The notes beneath the pieces were generated by a model. The model saw nothing but the letters and a program-made list of their open reading frames with translations. It was not told the DNA's origin and ran no database searches. From CAYJRR01 sp964372275 [NCBI: uncultured bacterium] (GTDB lineage Bacteria; CAYJRR01), in contig CAYJRR010000188.1 of the NCBI GenBank assembly GCA_964372275.1, positions 1 to 5,961 on the forward strand: DNA of 5,961 nt, given 5' to 3'. Every line of letters begins with the position of its first letter. Position 1 is the first letter of the stretch. This document shows, one piece after another, positions 1 to 4,981 of this stretch. The translations under genes and the position numbers were made by a program.

Positions 1-134
1 AGCGCGAGTGTGCTCTTTCCTGATCCGTTCGGTCCCATGAGCGCATGAATTTCCCCCGGCCGTATGGCCCAGGAGACATCATTGAGCACCTCTTTGCCGG
101 AAATTTTGACAGAAAGGTTTTTTATTTCGAGCAT
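1..134 (-). CDS. sufC: Fe-S cluster assembly ATPase SufC, N-terminal fragment
   Basis: The reverse strand from the ATG at 134 encodes 44 residues before running off the window. The protein begins [20 protein letters not shown] and continues to a Walker A motif GPNGSGKST at residues 34-42, preceded by PGEIHALM. The [15 protein letters not shown] arrangement is typical of SufC, the soluble ABC-type ATPase that works with SufB and SufD in Fe-S cluster assembly in the cytoplasm. Only the N-terminal sixth or so of the usual ~250 residues is present; the ABC signature and Walker B lie outside the window. No strong ribosome binding site is visible before the ATG. Codon use is unlike the neighbouring genes: about 56% G or C at third positions, with ATA and AAA codons, versus roughly 90% in the sample read from the PLD/HhH gene. 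Another ABC ATPase is possible but less likely. Confidence 0.85.
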   Translation of the reverse strand, partial: MLEIKNLSVKISGKEVLNDVSWAIRPGEIHALMGPNGSGKSTLA

Positions 135-162
135 GCGTAAGCAGGAATCCGTAATTCCGCAT

Positions 163-357
163 TTAGGAGCTAGGGCCGGATTTCTGTACAAAACTCGCAA
201 GCGTGGTCTCGGTAAAGAAAGAGTTGACGTTGTTATAAAGCCGTTGCCACACGGGATGGATGGGACAGATCATCGGGCGGCGTTTCCCTTGCTTCGGCAG
301 TTTCGGCCAGGGGGCAATCTCCTCGCCAACAGCTTGGAAGATTTCAGAAAGCGTCAC
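163..357 (-). CDS. possible small ORF or 3' end of a gene upstream of sufC
   Basis: A reading frame from GTG 357 to TAA 163 gives 64 residues (GTG read as M), ending 28 nt before sufC on the same strand. I do not recognise the product; it contains a basic proline-rich stretch ([13 protein letters not shown]) and no signal peptide or membrane segment. In favour of coding: third-position G+C is about 63%, close to sufC and above the local average of about 52%. Against: no ribosome binding site precedes the GTG, and the first codons overlap the end of the PLD/HhH gene in another frame. The frame stays open upstream into the GC-rich DNA, so this could be the tail of a gene cut by the compositional boundary at about 350 rather than a complete small gene. 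It may also be chance. Confidence 0.22.
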   Translation of the reverse strand: MTLSEIFQAVGEEIAPWPKLPKQGKRRPMICPIHPVWQRLYNNVNSFFTETTLASFVQKSGPSS

Positions 358-1876
358 GGTCGCCGGGTCGCGCGCGTCGGAACAGGCCGACCGCCGGGGC
401 GGGGAGGCTGCCGGCGACCACCGAGACGCCGTCGTCCGATGCGTTCCGCACCGAGGTGGTGTTGGACGCGTTCACGGCGGCGAAGCCGGTCCCGGGCCGG
501 TCGCAGTCGAGGAGCTTCGAGGAGAAGAACGCCTCCGAGTACCGGAGGTCGGCGTGCGGACCGACCTTGTTCACGGTGCCTTGCGACAGTCCCGCTGCGC
601 GGAGGTCGGCCAGTGACTCCATCGGCCCGTGCGCCGCGATCCAGGTCCGGATCTTGTTCGCGTTGACGGAGCCGATCGAGGGGAGCCCCTGCAGGTCGGC
701 GGCGGAGGCGTGGTTGATCGCGACCATCGAGGTCCCGAACTCGGTCCCGTCGAAGGCCTCGTCGGCGAGCGCCGCCGCGGCGGGGACGCGCCCGCGCAGG
801 TCGTCGGCATCGGCGAAGCCGCCGTTCGCCACCCGCTCGTTGAAGATCTTCCGGGCGGTGGAGGTGGAGACGCCGAGCGCCCCCTTCAGCCGCGCCACCG
901 AGGCGTTGTTGAGGTTGAGCGGCTCGTCGGCGAAGGTCGGTCCCATGACCGCGATCGCGCCGTCGACCGCCTCGCTCAGCTCCTCGAGCGTCGGGATGAC
1001 GTCCGGTTGCGGACAGAGCGAGAAGACGGCGTCGTCCGGCAGGAGCGTCGGTTGCGGCGCCGGCCCGGGATTGGGACCTGCGCCGGCGGCGAACTTGTGT
1101 TTCGCCATCAGCCAGGTCTTGAGCGCGCGCGCGTCGTCGCCCGAGAGCGTCACGGCGGCGTTGTGGAACATCGCCCCCTGCTCGGCGGCGAAGGCGCGGA
1201 TCAACTCCCGCTCCGCGGGAACGTCGCGGTGGAAGCGCATCAGGTTCTCGTAGTTGCTGTCGTTCGCCGTCGGCGACCAGTTGAACGATCCGGTGAGCAT
1301 CTCCACCGGCACTCCGTCGATCACGAAGACGATCCCCTTGTGGTGGTCGAGACCCTTGGTCTTCGCATGGTCGTAGACGGCGCGCCCGAGCGATGCGTCG
1401 TAGGTGTAGGGATCGTCCTTCTTGTAGCGGACGTGGACGTTGGTCACGGGCTCGCCGCCGAGTAGGTTTTCGAGCCGCTCCACGCATTCCGCGCGCGTCG
1501 TCGCCGAGCCGCCGAGCATGGCGCACGCCTGGGTGTAGTTCCCCTCGGCCGCTGCTTCCAAGTAGGGCGGGGCGTGCAGCGAGCTGGGGGAGAGCATCGA
1601 CCAGTCGGTGACGATGTTGACGGTGAGATTGGGGTTCGCCTTCGCGAGCTCCAGGACCTTTTCGCGGATCGTCGGGTCGGTGAACGAGAAGATGTTCACC
1701 GCGAACTCGATCGGGCGTCCTGCCGCGAGCTCGACGTTCCGTTCCATCGCGTCGACGATCGTGCCGGTCAGGTCGGTATCGGGGTCCGAGTTGAACCAGA
1801 CGCCGGCGGCCGAGGCCGACGAGGAGACGAACCACGTGGACAGGGCGAGGACACGGATCGACCGAACGGTTCGCAT
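344..1876 (-). CDS. secreted PLD-like (single HKD) protein with tandem ComEA-type helix-hairpin-helix units
   Basis: The product is 510 aa. Residues 1-23 form a Sec signal peptide with a likely cleavage ASA|AGVWF. Residues about 26-240 resemble one phospholipase D-like domain. It has an N-terminal half with NIFSFTDPTIREKVLELA, then the catalytic region with H178-x-K180, D187, GSFN (196-199) and E210 in NYENLMRF. The HKD spacing has two extra residues between K and D compared with HxKx4D. A Pro/Gly linker (about 264-280) leads to two helix-hairpin-helix units resembling ComEA. The first is near 318-365 (LNLNNASVARLKGALGVS) and the second near 384-445 (VAINHASAADLQGLPSIGSV). Four cysteines (118, 131, 288, 458) could form disulfides. 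Family knowledge: single-HKD proteins of the Nuc type dimerise and cut nucleic acids, and ComEA-type HhH units bind DNA. A secreted or periplasmic nuclease is therefore the best inference; phospholipase activity is an alternative. The start at 1876 was chosen because it sits at the signal peptide; the frame is open to 1984, but that extension looks non-coding. The C-terminus falls at a sharp composition boundary and may be artificial. Confidence 0.85.
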   Translation of the reverse strand: MRTVRSIRVLALSTWFVSSSASAAGVWFNSDPDTDLTGTIVDAMERNVELAAGRPIEFAVNIFSFTDPTIREKVLELAKANPNLTVNIVTDWSMLSPSSLHAPPYLEAAAEGNYTQACAMLGGSATTRAECVERLENLLGGEPVTNVHVRYKKDDPYTYDASLGRAVYDHAKTKGLDHHKGIVFVIDGVPVEMLTGSFNWSPTANDSNYENLMRFHRDVPAERELIRAFAAEQGAMFHNAAVTLSGDDARALKTWLMAKHKFAAGAGPNPGPAPQPTLLPDDAVFSLCPQPDVIPTLEELSEAVDGAIAVMGPTFADEPLNLNNASVARLKGALGVSTSTARKIFNERVANGGFADADDLRGRVPAAAALADEAFDGTEFGTSMVAINHASAADLQGLPSIGSVNANKIRTWIAAHGPMESLADLRAAGLSQGTVNKVGPHADLRYSEAFFSSKLLDCDRPGTGFAAVNASNTTSVRNASDDGVSVVAGSLPAPAVGLFRRARPGDRDAF

Positions 1877-1888
1877 GCCCGCCCGCCG

Positions 1889-1904
1889 AGCAGAGTACGT
1901 GCCA
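1889..1904 (-). promoter_or_regulatory. possible sigma-54 (-24/-12) promoter of the PLD/HhH gene
   Basis: The minus strand reads TGGCACGTACTCTGCT. Against the sigma-54 consensus TGGCACG-N4-TTGCW, the -24 element is perfect and the -12 element has one mismatch (CTGC), with the canonical 10-nt distance between GG and GC. The predicted transcription start would be near 1878, only two bases before the ATG at 1876, so the transcript would be practically leaderless. This is unusual for sigma-54 genes and is the main reason for doubt. No convincing sigma-70 promoter was seen in the 185 bases upstream of the gene. Confidence 0.35.
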
Positions 1905-2060
1905 TCGCACGAGCGCATCGAGCCCTGAAATTCCGATAGGTTGCGCGAATTCGGAGCGACGACGCCGTCCCACGCCTGTCCCATCTGCGGCCGCTGCGGT
2001 CGCGGCGGCGGCCTCGACCATCGACGGTACCGCCGCCCCGAACGCGATTCCCGGGGGCCG

Positions 2061-2093
2061 AAAAAAATGGCCCGGTCCGAGCCGGACCGGGCC
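2061..2093 (-). terminator. Rho-independent terminator of the 133-aa/751-aa operon
   Basis: A perfect 10-bp inverted repeat (GGCCCGGTCC at 2069-2078 and GGACCGGGCC at 2084-2093) encloses a 5-nt loop. On the minus strand the stem is followed by one A and seven T residues (2067-2061). It lies about 63 bases after the stop codon of the 751-aa gene. The orientation of the T-run shows that it ends transcription coming from the right, so the PLD/HhH gene further left needs its own promoter. Confidence 0.9.
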
Positions 2094-2155
2094 GCGGGAC
2101 GCCCGAGCCGCAGGACGACCGTCTGTCGCGCCGCGGGGACGTTTTCGAGTCGGCG

Positions 2156-4411
2156 CTAGCTCGCCGGACGGCTTTCCACCAGGGAGACGCGCACCGGGAT
2201 CCCGGTGTTGCTCGCGCGGTGGCTCTGGATCTTGTCGGTCATCGTGGAGACGAACGCTTCGTCGCTCGGCAGGAGTATCTCGCCATCGAAGATCGTCGAC
2301 GTTGCCGACATCTGGGCGTAGCTCTGCCGCTTGTCGAGTCCTCCGACCAGGATGAAGGTGATCTCCTCGTCCACGATCTCGGGGAAGTACTCGGTGTAGA
2401 AGGTCGCCGACTCGTCGGTCGGGAGGTACTTCACGTTCGTGGCCCGGATCCCGTCCATCTCGAAGGCGCTCTTTCCGACGCTCCAGCAGGAGAAGTTCCC
2501 GACCAAGAGCGCCGCGTCGCCCCGGCCGGAGACCGTGTCGAAATAGTGCGCGTAGTCGATCGTCGCGTGCCCACCGGGTGAGCTGTCCCCTTCGCCGCGC
2601 GAGTTGCCGAGCACCGTCAAGCGGTGCGTCTTGCCGTCGGGGCTCTTCTTCTCCATCACCACTTCGATCCCCGTCTTGTTCACACGGAGCATCCCGGCGT
2701 CGTAGGCGTAGCCGTTGGCGTGGGCATCCTTGACGAAATAGTCGACGCGGGGCTTTCCGTCCTTCGTCTCCCCCAGGAGGTCGAAGAAACGCGCCTTGAG
2801 GTCGACGTTCTTCTTGCGGGAGACGATCTTGAAGCCGAGCTTCTTGTAGGCGGCGACTACCACGCCTCCGTCGCGGGTGTGGGTGCCGCTGATGTGGATC
2901 CCTTCGAGCGCGCCGTCGGCGAGCATGCCGTCGTAGGGGGGCTTGTCCTCCCGGAGAATGAAGTCGATCGGCTCGGTAGAGTCGGGCCTGGGCGGGATCG
3001 TCAGCCGCACCCGCCGCGCGACGCCGACGTCCCGGCAGGTCAGGGACACGTCGTAGCTTCGGGCCTTGTCGGTCTTCGCCCCGGCCGGCTCGCGGAAGAC
3101 CAGCTCCGAGAGCGGGTAGTCGCCGTTGTGGCGGTAGCTCTCCGGATCGTAGATCCCGCGCGGGTCCCACTCGTGGCCGGAAAGGACCTCGCCACTGGAG
3201 CCGTCGTCCTTCACCGTCTTTACCGACGTCAGATCGCACTTTCCGGGGAAGACCACCCGTAGGTTGTCGTTGGAGTCGAACTTCGAGCCGACGACCGCCA
3301 GCGCGTCGCCGTTCCGGTCGGCGGAGGCGACGGGTGGGAGGCCGAAGCGGGCACGCAACGGTCCGTTCACGCCGTCGGCCAGCGCGCGCGTCATCTCCGC
3401 CGAGGGCTTCGCGACGTTGCCGTCGTCGGCGAAGTAGGTGCGCATCACCAGGTCGGCCATGTACGGGCCGGTGGTATCGGCGCCGAAGACCGGCTCCGCG
3501 CGGGACCAGTCGGCGTAGTGGGCGCGAGCGGCGTCGATCGCCGGGACGAGCTTGTCGAGCTCCTTCGGACCGTTCGCCAGCAGGTGCGCGATCCAGGCGA
3601 GCTTCAGCGCGCCGGTCAGCGCATCGTCCTTCGCGGCCGCCGCGTCGCAGAACTCGGCGTAGAAGCCGGCGGCGCCGGTGAGGCGGACCGGCCGGGTCGA
3701 GACGTAGGTTTCGACCAGCTCCGCCGGGAACGCCTCGGTGGTCGGGGTCTCGAGGCGGGCGTACGTCTGGCTCAGGAAGCGGACCCGCGGATCGTCCTCC
3801 GCCACGCCGCCGAGGCGGCGGTAGTGGTCGATCTTGGTCTTCGCCGTGTTGAGCGACCAGCTCGAGGAGGGGGCCGCCAGCCGGGCGCGCGCGCCGTCTA
3901 GGAGCGCCTCGACGGCGAGGGCGTAGGCCCCTTCCCGCTCGAACCAGGTCGGGACGTCGTCCGCGCTGGGCGGGCTCCAGCCGCTGGTGCTGGTGGCCGC
4001 CTCCCGGTACTTCCGGAGCGACGCCGGGATCGTCGTGCCCCGGACCGTCAACGAGTCGCCCCAGCCTTCGCTCGGACCGGTCAGCCAGGAGTAGAGGTAG
4101 GACTGGGTGACGGCCGATTCGCTGGCGAGCAGGGCGTCGGCGCACTCCTCGACGAGCGGCGCGAAGTCACGCGCCAGCCGGTCCTCGGCGGCCTTCGACG
4201 CGGACGGATCGGTTCGTGCGCAGAGCGAGCGGCCGAGGGCGGTGATGCGAGGCTCGAACTCGAGGACGCGCGCGGTGCACAGGTCGGCGCCGGAGATCGG
4301 CGCGGTGGCCGCCGCGGGTTCGGTCGGAGGGCACTCGGCCGTCGTCGGCTGCGCGTGCGCGGCGATCGACGCGGCGAACGCACCGACGAAGAGCGGGAGA
4401 CGGGCGTTCAT
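2156..4411 (-). CDS. secreted 751-aa protein of unknown family, possible caspase-like C-terminal domain
   Basis: I do not recognise the family. Residues 1-20 are a signal peptide with a likely cut AHA|QP. Residues about 40-360 are predominantly helical and Ala/Glu/Arg-rich. Residues about 370-475 look beta-rich (LRVVFPGKCDL, YDVSLTCRDVGVARRVRLTI) and could be an Ig-like or C2-like module. Residues about 495-745 look alpha/beta. In this part GIHISGTH is followed by a helix ending AYKKLGFKIVSRKKNV, then PRVDYFVKDAHANG (His564) and, 78 residues later, DAALLVGNFSCWSVGKSAF (Cys642). That order (Gly-Phe-Lys after a helix, His followed closely by Gly, Cys after a hydrophobic strand) recalls clan CD cysteine peptidases, but it is only an inference from pattern. 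Eight cysteines remain after the signal peptide (27, 45, 64, 90, 255, 392, 459, 642). The ATG overlaps the stop of the upstream 133-aa gene in ATGA, and AAGGGGG four bases before the ATG serves as ribosome binding site, so the two are probably translationally coupled. A terminator follows the gene. Confidence 0.85.
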   Translation of the reverse strand: MNARLPLFVGAFAASIAAHAQPTTAECPPTEPAAATAPISGADLCTARVLEFEPRITALGRSLCARTDPSASKAAEDRLARDFAPLVEECADALLASESAVTQSYLYSWLTGPSEGWGDSLTVRGTTIPASLRKYREAATSTSGWSPPSADDVPTWFEREGAYALAVEALLDGARARLAAPSSSWSLNTAKTKIDHYRRLGGVAEDDPRVRFLSQTYARLETPTTEAFPAELVETYVSTRPVRLTGAAGFYAEFCDAAAAKDDALTGALKLAWIAHLLANGPKELDKLVPAIDAARAHYADWSRAEPVFGADTTGPYMADLVMRTYFADDGNVAKPSAEMTRALADGVNGPLRARFGLPPVASADRNGDALAVVGSKFDSNDNLRVVFPGKCDLTSVKTVKDDGSSGEVLSGHEWDPRGIYDPESYRHNGDYPLSELVFREPAGAKTDKARSYDVSLTCRDVGVARRVRLTIPPRPDSTEPIDFILREDKPPYDGMLADGALEGIHISGTHTRDGGVVVAAYKKLGFKIVSRKKNVDLKARFFDLLGETKDGKPRVDYFVKDAHANGYAYDAGMLRVNKTGIEVVMEKKSPDGKTHRLTVLGNSRGEGDSSPGGHATIDYAHYFDTVSGRGDAALLVGNFSCWSVGKSAFEMDGIRATNVKYLPTDESATFYTEYFPEIVDEEITFILVGGLDKRQSYAQMSATSTIFDGEILLPSDEAFVSTMTDKIQSHRASNTGIPVRVSLVESRPAS

Positions 4412-4809
4412 CGGGCCCCCTTGCGGCAGCGCCTGGCGATCTCGGCGTCGAGGCTGCCGAGCCGGTCGACCGACTCGTGTTCACGGTCGAGGAGCTCGGA
4501 CAGCTCTCGGCGCAGACCATCGCGGCGGCGCGTGAGCTCCTTGCGGCGCGCCGGCTCCTTGGCCTGGGCGAGACCGTCGGCCGTCTCGCCGAGCTCGAGG
4601 TTCTTGGCTTCGACCCGGGCGGTGAGCGATTCCGACGCCTGCACCAGCCGGATTCGCTCGGAGGCGAGATCGGCGCAGCTGCGCGCGTCGACCGCCGTGG
4701 CGCTCGGAGCGGGATCCGGCGACGGCGCGGCGGTGGACGGGGAGGCGATGGCGAAGAGGCTGGACAGGGGGAGCGCCGCCAGGGCGATCCGGAACGCGGC
4801 TCGGGTCAT
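4408..4809 (-). CDS. secreted 133-aa helical (coiled-coil) protein
   Basis: The product starts MTRAAFRIALAALPLSSLFA, a signal peptide probably cut after STA (residue 27) or a nearby alanine. A short Pro/Ser/Ala linker (28-40) follows. The rest is strongly helical and highly charged: helix about 45-84, a break near EPARRK (85-90), then helix about 90-128. Two cysteines, C45 and C128, flank the two helices, so an antiparallel helical hairpin closed by a disulfide is a reasonable model. No family is recognised. The start at 4809 is chosen because AAGGAG (4815-4820) lies five bases before the ATG and the signal peptide begins there; the frame is open to 5166 but the extension has no protein-like features. 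The stop overlaps the start of the 751-aa gene, which suggests that the two proteins act together, perhaps as partner or chaperone. Confidence 0.82.
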   Translation of the reverse strand: MTRAAFRIALAALPLSSLFAIASPSTAAPSPDPAPSATAVDARSCADLASERIRLVQASESLTARVEAKNLELGETADGLAQAKEPARRKELTRRRDGLRRELSELLDREHESVDRLGSLDAEIARRCRKGAR

Positions 4810-4846
4810 CGGCTCTCCTTCTCCCGGGAGGGACGGACCGCCATTC

Positions 4847-4862
4847 AGCAAGCGACATGCCC
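4847..4862 (-). promoter_or_regulatory. possible sigma-54 (-24/-12) promoter of the 133-aa/751-aa operon
   Basis: The minus strand reads GGGCATGTCGCTTGCT. Compared with TGGCACG-N4-TTGCW it keeps the invariant GG and GC with the correct 10-base distance, matches the whole -12 element, and differs at two positions of the -24 element. The predicted transcription start is near 4836. This leaves a 27-base leader that contains the AAGGAG ribosome binding site at 4815-4820, a good fit. Sigma-54 promoters need an activator bound upstream; repeats at 4897-4959 could be such sites. Confidence 0.42.
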
Positions 4863-4896
4863 AGCGGAAGTGGCTGAAAACAAGGGCATCCGCCGC

Positions 4897-4959
4897 CCGG
4901 TGGGACGCGCCGTATCCACCGAAACTCCGCGCCGGTGGGACCGCCACGCCACGCGTGGC
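4897..4959. repeat. direct repeats and palindrome upstream of the 133-aa/751-aa operon, possible activator sites
   Basis: The 10-mer CCGGTGGGAC occurs twice, at 4897-4906 and 4932-4941, 35 bases apart, and a related inverted copy TCCACCG lies between them at 4915-4921. A perfect 12-bp palindrome GCCACGCGTGGC sits at 4948-4959. Relative to the predicted start near 4836 these elements lie at about -65 to -120, the usual position for binding sites of sigma-54 enhancer-binding activators. Function is inferred from position only. Confidence 0.3.
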
Positions 4960-4972
4960 ATTCACACGAATG
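4948..4972 (-). terminator. small inverted repeats after the repeat-protein gene, possible weak terminator
   Basis: Ten bases after the stop codon at 4982 there are two adjacent inverted repeats: CATTC-ACAC-GAATG (4959-4972) and the palindrome GCCACGCGTGGC (4948-4959). On the minus strand neither is followed by a T-run, so this is not a classical intrinsic terminator. The palindrome may instead be a regulator site for the next operon. Confidence 0.2.
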
Positions 4973-4981
4973 TTCAGCGGA

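Larger units (their letters stand above)
1877..2155. other. intergenic region between the 751-aa gene and the PLD/HhH gene
   Basis: This 279-bp gap contains the terminator at 2061-2093 and the sigma-54-like motif at 1889-1904, listed separately. Positions 2094-2155 hold nothing I can identify. Positions 1905-2060 show no conserved peptide in either strand although several frames are open, as expected at this G+C content. Confidence 0.6.

Noticed and set aside
218-238. Plus-strand TTGACG followed closely by TATAAA
   Set aside because: The two boxes are only a few bases apart instead of about 17, and no plus-strand gene follows.
456-1465. Overlapping plus-strand open frames opposite the PLD/HhH gene
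   Set aside because: The minus-strand frame has a signal peptide, an HKD motif and HhH motifs; the plus-strand products are low-complexity Arg/Gly/Val-rich sequences without recognisable domains.
1877-1984. N-terminal extension of the PLD/HhH frame to an ATG at 1984
   Set aside because: The extra 36 residues would bury the signal peptide, lack a ribosome binding site and cover the sigma-54-like motif.
354-4145. Very long minus-strand open frame of 1263 codons crossing two genes and the terminator
   Set aside because: It is an out-of-frame shadow in GC-rich DNA where stop codons are rare. The product is an Arg/Gly/Pro-rich composition artefact, and it runs through a clear intrinsic terminator and intergenic region.
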